Below, piece after piece: positions 47,666 through 56,387 of a stretch of DNA of 64,000 nt; positions within the stretch are counted from its first letter, which is position 1; every line of letters begins with the position of its first letter. The notes under the pieces are model-generated. The model saw only the letters and a program-made list of their open reading frames with translations, did not search any database and had not been told where the DNA came from. Source of the stretch: Clostridioides difficile_D (GTDB taxonomy: Bacteria > Bacillota > Clostridia > Peptostreptococcales > Peptostreptococcaceae); contig OX244046.1 in NCBI GenBank assembly GCA_945861085.1, positions 372,001-436,000 on the forward strand, written 5' to 3'. A program made the position numbers and the translations under genes.

Positions 47666-50308
47666 ATGGAGAAAAAAGAAAAAATTGTAGAAAAGTCGAA
47701 TGTTGAAGTATGTAGTCCTGAAATTGTCAACAGTGTTGAAACATTAAGAATGAGACTAGAAGAAATTAGATTGGCACAAAAAGAGTTTGCAACATTTACA
47801 CAAGAACAAGTAGATAAAATTTTCTTAGCTGCTTCAACTGCAGCAAATCAACAAAGAATACCTCTAGCAAAAATGGCAGTGGAAGAGACTGGTATGGGTA
47901 TTGTTGAAGATAAGGTTATAAAAAACCATTTTGCTTCAGAGTATATCTATAACGCTTATAAAGACGCTAAAACTTGTGGTATCATAGAAAAAGATGAAGC
48001 ATTTGGTTTTACAAGGATTGCTGAGCCAGTAGGTGTTTTATCAGCAGTTATACCAACAACTAATCCTACATCAACTGCAATATTCAAGTCCCTAATAGCA
48101 CTAAAAACTAGAAATGGTATAATTTTCTCTCCTCATCCAAGAGCTAAAAACTGCACTATAGAAGCGGCTAGAGTTGTACATGATGCAGCAGTTAAGGCAG
48201 GAGCACCAAAAGGTCTTATAGGTTGGGTAGATGTGCCTTCAATTGAATTGACTAATGTTGTCATGGCAGAGGCAGACCTTATATTGGCTACTGGTGGACC
48301 TGGAATGGTTAAATCTGCATACTCTTCAGGTAAGCCAGCTGTTGGAGTTGGTCCTGGAAACGTACCTGCAATAATAGATGAGAGTGCAGATATAAAAATG
48401 GCTGTGAGTTCAATATTGGTATCAAAATCATTTGATAATGGTATGATATGTGCTTCTGAACAAGCAGTGATAGTACCAGAAAAAATATATGAAGAAGTTA
48501 AAAAAGAATTTAAATATCGTGGAGCGCATTTCTTAAATAAAGAAGAAACAGAAAAAGTAGGAAAAGTAGTAATAATTGATGGTTCATTAAATGCCAAAAT
48601 AGTTGGACAACCAGCACACGTAATAGCTAAAATGGCAGATGTAGAAGTTCCAAAAACAGCTAGAATAATAGTTGGTGAAGTAGAATCTGTTGAATTAGAT
48701 GAACCTTTTGCGCATGAAAAGCTTTCTCCTGTACTTGCAATGTACAAGTCTAAAAGTTTTGAAGATGCGGTTGCTAAAGCAGAAAAATTAGTTGCAGATG
48801 GAGGCTATGGTCATACATCTTCATTATATGCAGACTCTATAAATCATCCAGAGAGAGTAGAAAAGTTTGTAAATGCTATGAAGACTTGTAGAGTACTAGT
48901 TAATACTCCATCATCACAAGGTGGTATAGGTGATTTATATAACTTTAAATTGGCACCATCTCTTACTCTTGGTTGTGGTTCTTGGGGTGGAAACTCAGTA
49001 TCTGAAAACGTAGGAGTAAAACATTTACTTAATATCAAGACAGTAGCTGAAAGGAGAGAGAATATGCTTTGGTTTAGAGCACCAGAAAAAGTTTATTTCA
49101 AAAAAGGATGCTTAGGTGTGGCAGCAAGAGAATTTAAGAATGTTATGGATAAAAAGAAAGCATTTATAGTAACAGACTCTTTCCTATATAATAATGGATA
49201 TACTAAGAAGTTAACTGATTTATTAGATGAGATGGGAATTAAGCACACTACATTCTTTGATGTTGCTCCAGACCCAACATTAGCTTGTGCAAGAGAAGGA
49301 GCTAAGGCTATGGCTGATTTCCAACCAGATTTAATAATAGCTGTAGGTGGAGGTAGTGCAATGGATGCTGGTAAGATAATGTGGGTAATGTATGAGCATC
49401 CAGAAGTAGATTTCCAAGATTTAGCTATGAGATTTATGGATATAAGAAAAAGAGTATATGTATTCCCTAAGATGGGTGAAAAAGCATACTTTGCTGCTAT
49501 CCCAACTTCAGCAGGAACTGGTTCAGAAGTAACTCCATTTGCAGTTATAACTGACCAAGACTCAGGTGTAAAATACCCATTAGCAGATTATGAATTAATG
49601 CCAAACATGGCTATAATTGACGCTGATATGATGATGGAGATGCCACCAAGATTAACAGCAGCTTCAGGTGTTGATGCCTTAACACATGCACTAGAAGCAT
49701 ATGTATCTATGTTAAGAACTGAACCAGCTGACGGTTTAGCACTACAAGCAGGTAAAATAATATTTGAATATTTACCTCGTGCATATAAAAATGGAAAGAA
49801 TGATAAAGAAGCAAGAGAAAAAATGGCAATGGCATCTACTATGGCAGGAATGTCTTTTGCAAATGCCTTCTTAGGAATATGTCACTCTTTAGCACATAAA
49901 TTAGGTGCCTTCCACCATGTTCAACACGGTGTTGCAAATGCATTATTAATAAATGAAGTAATCAAGTTCAATTGTGCAGAAGCTCCAAATAAGATGGGTG
50001 CATTCTCACAATATAGATATCCTGATTGTATACAAAGATATGCTGAATTTGCTTCTTTTGCAGGAATTAAGGGAAATACAGACCAAGAAAAAGTAGATAA
50101 CCTTATAAAAGCAATAGATGAACTAAAGGCAAAAGTGGGTCTTCCTAAGACTATAAAAGAGGCTGGGGTAGAAGAATCTAAATTCTTAGAAGGATTGGAT
50201 GCTATGGTTGAACAAGCTTTTGATGACCAGTGTACAGGTGCTAATCCTAGATACCCATTGATGAGTGAATTAAAAGAGATATATCTAAAAGTTTATTATG
50301 GTAAATAA
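47666..50308 (+). CDS. adhE: Bifunctional aldehyde-alcohol dehydrogenase AdhE
   Basis: An 880-aa fusion enzyme. The N-terminal CoA-acylating aldehyde dehydrogenase (1 to about 440) has the catalytic Cys in GMICASEQAV. The C-terminal iron-dependent alcohol dehydrogenase has the nucleotide motif GGGSAMDAGK and iron-ligand His in DALTHALEAYVS and GICHSLAHKLGAFHHVQHGVANA. It reduces acetyl-CoA (or butyryl-CoA) through the aldehyde to the alcohol and reoxidises two NADH. It forms spirosome filaments in other bacteria. Strong ribosome binding site GGGAGG. Single-gene transcript. Confidence 0.96.
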   Translation: MEKKEKIVEKSNVEVCSPEIVNSVETLRMRLEEIRLAQKEFATFTQEQVDKIFLAASTAANQQRIPLAKMAVEETGMGIVEDKVIKNHFASEYIYNAYKDAKTCGIIEKDEAFGFTRIAEPVGVLSAVIPTTNPTSTAIFKSLIALKTRNGIIFSPHPRAKNCTIEAARVVHDAAVKAGAPKGLIGWVDVPSIELTNVVMAEADLILATGGPGMVKSAYSSGKPAVGVGPGNVPAIIDESADIKMAVSSILVSKSFDNGMICASEQAVIVPEKIYEEVKKEFKYRGAHFLNKEETEKVGKVVIIDGSLNAKIVGQPAHVIAKMADVEVPKTARIIVGEVESVELDEPFAHEKLSPVLAMYKSKSFEDAVAKAEKLVADGGYGHTSSLYADSINHPERVEKFVNAMKTCRVLVNTPSSQGGIGDLYNFKLAPSLTLGCGSWGGNSVSENVGVKHLLNIKTVAERRENMLWFRAPEKVYFKKGCLGVAAREFKNVMDKKKAFIVTDSFLYNNGYTKKLTDLLDEMGIKHTTFFDVAPDPTLACAREGAKAMADFQPDLIIAVGGGSAMDAGKIMWVMYEHPEVDFQDLAMRFMDIRKRVYVFPKMGEKAYFAAIPTSAGTGSEVTPFAVITDQDSGVKYPLADYELMPNMAIIDADMMMEMPPRLTAASGVDALTHALEAYVSMLRTEPADGLALQAGKIIFEYLPRAYKNGKNDKEAREKMAMASTMAGMSFANAFLGICHSLAHKLGAFHHVQHGVANALLINEVIKFNCAEAPNKMGAFSQYRYPDCIQRYAEFASFAGIKGNTDQEKVDNLIKAIDELKAKVGLPKTIKEAGVEESKFLEGLDAMVEQAFDDQCTGANPRYPLMSELKEIYLKVYYGK

Positions 50309-50668
50309 TATTCATTGTAGAATATAGGTTCTATTAGATTTGTATATAAATTATTAGATTTATATATAAATAGAGTTTTATTAGAGCTGTATATAAATAG
50401 TTATTAATAATAGATTATAACTTAAATCCTAAATGGAAATGATAAAAAGTCAGGAAAAGCATATTGATTTTGAACACGTGAATTTAATCAATTAGCTTTA
50501 AAATTAGTCAGAAAATTTTTTTATTACATATAATTTTAAAGCATAATATATAAAAAACTTTATGAAAAAATTATAAAAATATTCAGAAAATTCTATTGAC
50601 TAATTTATTTATCATGATATAATAGGTTTAGAAAAGAAAAAGAACTGGGGCCTATTAAGGCCCCCTTA
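50309..50668. other. Gap after adhE with short repeats, promoter and GC hairpin
   Basis: 360 nt without a protein gene. Three imperfect copies of TTAGATTTATATATAAAT-like sequence lie at about 50336-50400. A plus-strand promoter TTGACT (50596-50601)-16 nt-TATAAT (50618-50623) stands alone. The hairpin GGGGCC/GGCCCC (50647-50664) follows. Confidence 0.5.
50645..50668 (-). terminator. GC-rich terminator hairpin
   Basis: GGGGCC-TATTAA-GGCCCC, unusually GC-rich for this region. On the minus strand it is followed by AGTTCTTTTTC and would end the ABC operon; on the plus strand TTACTATTTTTTG follows. Confidence 0.65.
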
Positions 50669-51010
50669 CTATTTTTTGATAGATTTATTTAGAATAACTT
50701 TCTCATTTTGATTTTTTATGTTTATTATAGAGTCAGTATAATCTACTTCAAAGTTAGCAAAAGCAGAGAATAAATCTATGTCTCTTAGTAAATGAATTGT
50801 CATACATTGATTGTTCTTATTTAACCTTAGAATCAATGCTCTTACAAATGGAAATTGTATTCTAGAATTAAATAAGTTAGAACCATCAGTATCTATATCT
50901 AGGCTACGATAATTAATATCTATAAATATATCTACATCATCATTTTCTTCTCTTATTATTCTGTAGTCAAAATCCAAGTTTAAATTTAAATTACCTAAAA
51001 TCAATAACAT
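50669..51010 (-). CDS. Protein of unknown function (113 aa)
   Basis: A 113-aa protein without a recognised domain. It is acidic in the middle (REENDDVDIFIDINYRSLDIDTD), with alternating strand-like segments and no membrane segment, beginning MLLILGNLNLNLDFDYRII. It is the last gene of the minus-strand ABC operon, 26 nt after the ATPase gene, and has a GAGG ribosome binding site. Its place suggests a role with the exporter, but nothing in the sequence proves it. Confidence 0.55.
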   Translation of the reverse strand: MLLILGNLNLNLDFDYRIIREENDDVDIFIDINYRSLDIDTDGSNLFNSRIQFPFVRALILRLNKNNQCMTIHLLRDIDLFSAFANFEVDYTDSIINIKNQNEKVILNKSIKK

Positions 51011-51036
51011 TTAAATCCTCTTTTCTATAAATAGTT

Positions 51037-51708
51037 TTAGAGTGTTAATTTAAGCTCTCCATCTATTATAGATATAATTCTATCTGCTTTTCTAGCAATA
51101 TTTTCATTATGTGTTATTATTATAAGTGTTTGGTTATATTTTTTTATAGAACTTTTTAGTAAATCCATGACTTCTTCTGTAGTTTTACTATCCAAATTTC
51201 CTGTTGGTTCATCTGCTAGAATTATACTTGGCTTTGCAGATAAAGCACGTGCAATAGCAACTCTTTGCTGTTGACCACCAGATAATTGATTCGGAAGATG
51301 ATTTTTCCTTTCATTAAGACCCAATAAATTTATAAGGTCTTCAATGTATTCTTTATCTATTTTTTTGTTGTCTAATTTTAATGGTAATTCTATATTTTCC
51401 TTTACATTTAATACAGGAATTAGGTTATACTGTTGAAAGACAAATCCTACTTTTTGTCTTCTATATCTTGCTAGTTCCTTATCTGAAAGACAACATATAT
51501 CTTTACCAGCAACTTTTATAGTACCATTACTTGGTCTCTCAAGACCTCCTACTAAATGTAGAAATGTACTTTTTCCACTTCCACTTGGACCAATTATCGC
51601 AACAAATTCACCCTTATTTATTTTTAAATTTGCATTCTTTAGTGCATGTACAGATGTTTCCTTTTTTCCATAAATCTTACCTAAGTTAATAGTTTCCAAT
51701 ATAGGCAT
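51037..51708 (-). CDS. ABC transporter ATP-binding protein (MacB/LolD type)
   Basis: A 223-aa ATPase with Walker A GPSGSGKST, Q-loop VFQQYNLIP, signature LSGGQQQRVAIARAL and Walker B ILADEPTGNLD. The Q-loop and SGGQQQR sequence are diagnostic for the LolD/MacB mechanotransmission group. It lies between the FtsX-type permease and the small gene and has a GGAGGG ribosome binding site. It should energise the 861-aa permease. Antimicrobial-peptide defence or lipoprotein work are both possible. Confidence 0.9.
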   Translation of the reverse strand: MPILETINLGKIYGKKETSVHALKNANLKINKGEFVAIIGPSGSGKSTFLHLVGGLERPSNGTIKVAGKDICCLSDKELARYRRQKVGFVFQQYNLIPVLNVKENIELPLKLDNKKIDKEYIEDLINLLGLNERKNHLPNQLSGGQQQRVAIARALSAKPSIILADEPTGNLDSKTTEEVMDLLKSSIKKYNQTLIIITHNENIARKADRIISIIDGELKLTL

Positions 51709-51719
51709 AATTAACCCTC

Positions 51720-54305
51720 CTATTCTGTGATGTTTATAGCTTCAACTATACCAATTTTATTTATTTTCCTTAATGGAATATATGTAGCTAGAATACCAAC
51801 AATTATATTTGCTAAAATAACTAGGATATATATTTTGTAATCTATTGAAAATCCTAATCCATATGATACAAAATCATACGTGTAATACATTCTAAACTGT
51901 ATTATAAGACCTGCTACAATGGTAATTACACTTGAGAGTGCTCCATATAATATTCCCTCATAGAGTATCATATTCTTAAATCCTTTATCAGAGATACCAA
52001 TAGCCCTTAGCATTCCAAATTCGCTAGTTCTTGAAGTTAAGTTATAACTTATGTTATTTATTATATTAAATACACTAATTATGAACATAACTGCTACTAT
52101 GCCATAAGCATAAATCATAGATCTAGCTGTCATTTTATCAGAGTTTTCTTTTTCTACTGACATATTCACTGTTGTAGTTCCAGGAACTTCACTTCCTATT
52201 TTACCTAAAAGTGTATTTATTTTTTTTATGTTTGCATTTTCTTTAAGATCTATATAAACTACGTTATATTTATCTACACCAGTTAATTTTTTTAGATATT
52301 CGCTACTCGTTATTACATCTATACCATTATCTCCAGAGTATGAATTATTATCTGCAAAAGGATAGCTCACAACAGCTCCAACTTTAAATTCATGTTCTAG
52401 ATATTCATAATTATCTTTTTGTCTCATATAAAGATCTGTATCTATTTCACCTTTTGGATATTTAACTTTTATAGTATCTCCTACTTTCATATCTACAACG
52501 GGTGTTCCTACACCAGGTGTATAACTCTTGCTGTATTTATTTGTTTTAGAAATTTGTGGGACATATACTATAGCCAGGTTTTCCTTTTTCATTTTTTCTA
52601 AGTTTATACTTCCACTCACTAAGTATTTCTCTAATGAATTTATCATCTCATCATTATAACCTCTTAACCTTTGCTCTAGCGTATATTTGTCAGTAGTCTT
52701 ATTTTTGGTCAATAGAGGAAACTCCTTAAAATAAGGTGTTGAACCTATAATGTCGTAGTAATCTAATCTATTTATTTTATCTAATTCTATTTTTGTATTC
52801 AAGATGCTAGCAGTTTTGACTTTGTCAATTCCGTCTATATTTTTTATTTTGTCTATCTGATTATCATTAAGACCATTTATATCAAAGATAGAATTAACCT
52901 TATAAGCTTCACTTAATTTGAAAGTAAGATTTGATAGAATAAAATCCGCATTCATATATATGTTTTTTTGACCATTTTTGTTTTGTATATCTGAAAAAGA
53001 ATATTTATAATTTTCCTTTATAACCATTATACCTCCTATACTCATGGATAATATAATTATGATGAATCCCTTTTTATTTCTAAGTATATTTTTAGCAGAT
53101 ATAGATTTTGTTACTGATGTATTTAAAGTTAATTTTGATATTAAAGAATTAACTTTGTTTATATTTTTATCAGTTCCAAAAGTTTTTCTTATAGCATCGA
53201 TAGGAGAAATTCTTCTTATCTTTAAATACGTAAAGAAACTTATAATTAGTATTGTCAGTATTATACATCCAATTGATAGAAAGATTATTTTATCTGGAAT
53301 AACAAAAGGTGTTACCCTTATGTCTCCTTCAAATTGAATATTTCCTGCAGTCCTATTAAATATTTGTGCACCACCAATACCTATACATATACCTGCAGGT
53401 ATTGCTATCAAAGCAAGTATGAAAAGTTCATAAAACATAAGTTTAAAAATCCTAAAGTTAGTGGCTCCAATGGCTCTTAAGATACCATATTCCTGTACTC
53501 TTTGGTATATTGATATAACATAGATACTATATATTACAATACCAGAAAATAGACTCATAGCAATTGCAGTATATTTACTTGAGTCATCTAAAGTACCATT
53601 TTCCATAGTAGACTCTATAAGCATTTTATTTTTTCCAACACTATTCTTATCCAACATAGTATTTTTTACTATATTATTTATGTTTGTATTTATATCACTG
53701 CCCTCATTAAATTCAACATAAACATAAGAAAAGTTATTCAATTTTGACTCATTGATATTCAAAAAAATTTCACACATACCCTCTTTTTTCTGAATAGCTC
53801 TATCTTCAAGTATTCCTACAACTTTAAACGTCTCTGGTTTTTCTTTTTTGAATAATTTAAGAGTAAGGTCTTGATTTATTTCTGGTTTTAAACCCATACT
53901 ATTTAAAACCCATTTTTCCACTACCACCTCATTGTTATCTTTTGGAAAGTGACCTTTTATAAGCTTAGAATGACTAGTCAAATAATTTTTATTCACATAT
54001 TCTATGTTTATAGGTAATTTTTCATTAACATCTGTAAAACCATAGTGAGATGTTATACCTAAATTTTTAATATCTTTGCTAGATTTTATGAGTTCTAACT
54101 GATTTTTATTTATATCTTTAAAATATACATGGTCAGCTCCAAGATCTCTCTTCAATTTATCTACTTCTGCTTGCTGAGCACTTCTTGAGAGGGTACCAAT
54201 ACCAACAACGAGTGATGTAGCAAGAATTATACTCACAGCAATCGCTAAAGACCTAGCTTTATAACTTTTTATGTACCTTAATACTATTTTCAGATTATCT
54301 TTCAT
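51720..54305 (-). CDS. FtsX/MacB-like ABC transporter permease
   Basis: An 861-aa membrane protein. It has an N-terminal helix followed by a periplasmic-type extracellular domain, an FtsX core near residue 245-390 (three helices with YGILRAIGATNFRIFKLMFYELF), a second large extracellular domain, and a second FtsX core at the C-terminus (FGMLRAIGISDKGFKNMILYEGILYG). This duplicated architecture is typical of large peptide- or bacitracin-responsive exporters in Firmicutes. The ATG at 54305 has AAGGAAG; a GTG at 54314 is less likely. Divergent from the kinase/regulator pair. Confidence 0.85.
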   Translation of the reverse strand: MKDNLKIVLRYIKSYKARSLAIAVSIILATSLVVGIGTLSRSAQQAEVDKLKRDLGADHVYFKDINKNQLELIKSSKDIKNLGITSHYGFTDVNEKLPINIEYVNKNYLTSHSKLIKGHFPKDNNEVVVEKWVLNSMGLKPEINQDLTLKLFKKEKPETFKVVGILEDRAIQKKEGMCEIFLNINESKLNNFSYVYVEFNEGSDINTNINNIVKNTMLDKNSVGKNKMLIESTMENGTLDDSSKYTAIAMSLFSGIVIYSIYVISIYQRVQEYGILRAIGATNFRIFKLMFYELFILALIAIPAGICIGIGGAQIFNRTAGNIQFEGDIRVTPFVIPDKIIFLSIGCIILTILIISFFTYLKIRRISPIDAIRKTFGTDKNINKVNSLISKLTLNTSVTKSISAKNILRNKKGFIIIILSMSIGGIMVIKENYKYSFSDIQNKNGQKNIYMNADFILSNLTFKLSEAYKVNSIFDINGLNDNQIDKIKNIDGIDKVKTASILNTKIELDKINRLDYYDIIGSTPYFKEFPLLTKNKTTDKYTLEQRLRGYNDEMINSLEKYLVSGSINLEKMKKENLAIVYVPQISKTNKYSKSYTPGVGTPVVDMKVGDTIKVKYPKGEIDTDLYMRQKDNYEYLEHEFKVGAVVSYPFADNNSYSGDNGIDVITSSEYLKKLTGVDKYNVVYIDLKENANIKKINTLLGKIGSEVPGTTTVNMSVEKENSDKMTARSMIYAYGIVAVMFIISVFNIINNISYNLTSRTSEFGMLRAIGISDKGFKNMILYEGILYGALSSVITIVAGLIIQFRMYYTYDFVSYGLGFSIDYKIYILVILANIIVGILATYIPLRKINKIGIVEAINITE

Positions 54306-54452
54306 ATTTACCACTTCCTTTCTTAACTAAATCAATTATATATTTATCTAAAATATATAACAAAGTAAGTATTTTCAAATTTTAAGTAGTTAATTGTACA
54401 AATTTATCTGTATTTTTACAAGTTTAATTAATCTATATGTAAATTTTAACTT

Positions 54453-54481
54453 TTTACATAATTTTTTTAAAATGATATAAT
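54453..54481 (+). promoter_or_regulatory. Promoter of the kinase/regulator operon
   Basis: TTTACA (54453-54458), a 17-nt spacer and TATAAT (54476-54481), about 30 nt before the kinase gene. Confidence 0.6.
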
Positions 54482-54512
54482 CCTCATATAAATTATAGAG
54501 GGGAGGGGAATC

Positions 54513-55448
54513 ATGGAGAACAATTTTGTATTTCCTATAGTAATACTAACTTTGTTTATATTTAGCAATCTTATAATGAATAAGTACAAGTTTTACAAAG
54601 AATTAGACATATTAAAAAGAGGCATATTAACATTTTTTATATCGTGTTTTGCATTGATTTTATTCATGGAGGGTACTAAGTATATACAATTAAGTTTAGG
54701 ATATAATTTTTTACTTGAAGGAGTATTAAATATTGTACTTTTTTTAATTTTAATTATTTTAAGTTTTTATACAGGCTTTAAAATTATAAGATTGATAAAT
54801 AATAACAATGAACAAGAATCTAAACTACAAAAACTAGATAGTAAAATAAATCATAAGGATAATATAATCAGCAAATTAAGAAGTCAAAAACATGACTATT
54901 TGAAACATTTGCAAGTAGTATATTCTCTATTAAATACTGGGCTAGATGAAGACGCCAAAGAATATATAATGAATATATCAAATAGTTTTAAATCAAAAAA
55001 TTCAAGGTATGGAAAAGTATCTTATCTAGATGCTATAGTTTCATTAAAATACAAGGAATGTATTGAAAAGGATATATCTTTTGATGTCTATATTCAAGAT
55101 TTTATGGATAATTTAGAGATTGAACCTAATGATATGAGTTCAGTACTATTAAACATAATAGACAATGCGATAGAGTCTTTGTCTACTATAAAAAAAGAAA
55201 AGAAGTATATAAGATTACATGCATATGAAGATGAATTTCAGTATATTATAGCTATAAAAAATAATGGTACTAAAATACATAATGTTGAAAGTATCTTTTG
55301 GGATGGCTTTAGTACTAAAGAGGGACAAGATAGGGGGTATGGGCTACATCTAGTTAAAAACATATTAGATAAGTATGATTATAGTATACTTGTAAATAGT
55401 GATGATTTTTTAACTGAATTTGTAATCTTAATCCCAAAATATTATTAG
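54513..55448 (+). CDS. GHKL-type sensor histidine kinase (AgrC-like)
   Basis: A 311-aa kinase. About three membrane helices lie in residues 1-95, then a coiled stretch (NNNEQESKLQKLDSKINHKDN) leads to the H-box LRSQKHDYLKHLQVVYSLL. The ATPase has N-box NIIDNAIESL and G-box GYGLHLVKN. This is the short-helix, GHKL, AgrC/NatK-like arrangement. It should phosphorylate the LytTR regulator that follows 18 nt downstream. The ABC exporter next to it is a candidate target. Confidence 0.85.
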   Translation: MENNFVFPIVILTLFIFSNLIMNKYKFYKELDILKRGILTFFISCFALILFMEGTKYIQLSLGYNFLLEGVLNIVLFLILIILSFYTGFKIIRLINNNNEQESKLQKLDSKINHKDNIISKLRSQKHDYLKHLQVVYSLLNTGLDEDAKEYIMNISNSFKSKNSRYGKVSYLDAIVSLKYKECIEKDISFDVYIQDFMDNLEIEPNDMSSVLLNIIDNAIESLSTIKKEKKYIRLHAYEDEFQYIIAIKNNGTKIHNVESIFWDGFSTKEGQDRGYGLHLVKNILDKYDYSILVNSDDFLTEFVILIPKYY

Positions 55449-55466
55449 TTAGGAGGAGAAAAGTCT

Positions 55467-56204
55467 GTGATAAAAGTTTTGATTTGCGATGATGATAAAA
55501 TTGTAAGAGATGATATAGCAAATATAGTTAAAGAATCTGGATATGTAGATTATGTTAAAAAAGTTAAGGATGGTATAGAGGCAATTGAATTTATAAAAAA
55601 CGAAAAAATAGATTTATTGATTATTGATATTGATATGCCATATAAAAACGGGATTGATTCTGCTAAAGAAATTCTTTCTATAGATAAGGATATACATATA
55701 GTATTTGTGACAGGTTTTGCTGATTATAGTCTTGAAAGCTTTAAAGTGCATCCTATAGACTTTGTAGTTAAACCATTTAAAAAAGAAAAAATACTTGATT
55801 CAATTAATATAGCAATAGACCATATCAACTCCCATAAAATTGCTAATAATAATTTTATAGAAGACACTCTTTTTGTATATAAAATAAGGAAGCAGATACA
55901 TATGATTAATTTTGATGATATAGTTATGTTTGAGAAAAATTCAAGAGCAATTAATCTATACACTAAAGATGAAGATATAATAAAGTTTTATGAGAATTTT
56001 GATGATTTAAAAAAACGCCTACCTCCTAATTTCTTTATGACTCATAGACAATACATAGTAAATTTAAGGTTTATACATAAGGTTATACCTATAAATAAAT
56101 CTTCATTAGAGATAAGGTTTATAAATTTTCAAGAAAATGCTATATTAAACAAATCTCTAGAAAAAGATTTTCTATATAGATTTTATAGGGTTAAAAGATT
56201 CTAG
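55467..56204 (+). CDS. LytTR-family response regulator
   Basis: A 245-aa regulator with a receiver domain (ICDDDKIVRDD acidic pocket, phosphoacceptor Asp in LLIIDIDMPYKNG, the Lys in DFVVKPFKK) and a C-terminal LytTR DNA-binding domain (LPPNFFMTHRQYIVNLRFI). The GTG start has AGGAGGAG. Together with the kinase it forms a two-component system divergent from the MacB-like ABC operon. Confidence 0.88.
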   Translation: MIKVLICDDDKIVRDDIANIVKESGYVDYVKKVKDGIEAIEFIKNEKIDLLIIDIDMPYKNGIDSAKEILSIDKDIHIVFVTGFADYSLESFKVHPIDFVVKPFKKEKILDSINIAIDHINSHKIANNNFIEDTLFVYKIRKQIHMINFDDIVMFEKNSRAINLYTKDEDIIKFYENFDDLKKRLPPNFFMTHRQYIVNLRFIHKVIPINKSSLEIRFINFQENAILNKSLEKDFLYRFYRVKRF

Positions 56205-56322
56205 TGAAAAGAGAAGAAAAATTCTTTTTGTGTAATATAATAAGTACTGTAAAGATAATGTATGAGAGAAGTTTATGTAAAAATTATTTGTAATTATGAT
56301 TTAATCTATATAAATTATAGTG

Positions 56323-56372
56323 TAGAATATATTGGACTTTCTTTAAAAAATTAGAAAGTCCAATATATTCTA
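56323..56372. terminator. Long perfect inverted repeat between convergent genes
   Basis: TAGAATATATTGGACTTTCT is followed by TTAAAAAATT and then its exact reverse complement (56353-56372): a 20-bp perfect stem. It lies between the regulator gene and the large minus-strand gene, so it may terminate both, but neither strand has a normal T-run after it. Confidence 0.55.
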
Positions 56373-56387
56373 GATGTAGTTTTATAT

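Noticed and set aside
55724..55963. 79-codon minus-strand frame inside the response regulator
   Set aside because: It overlaps a well-supported gene in full and has no recognisable features.
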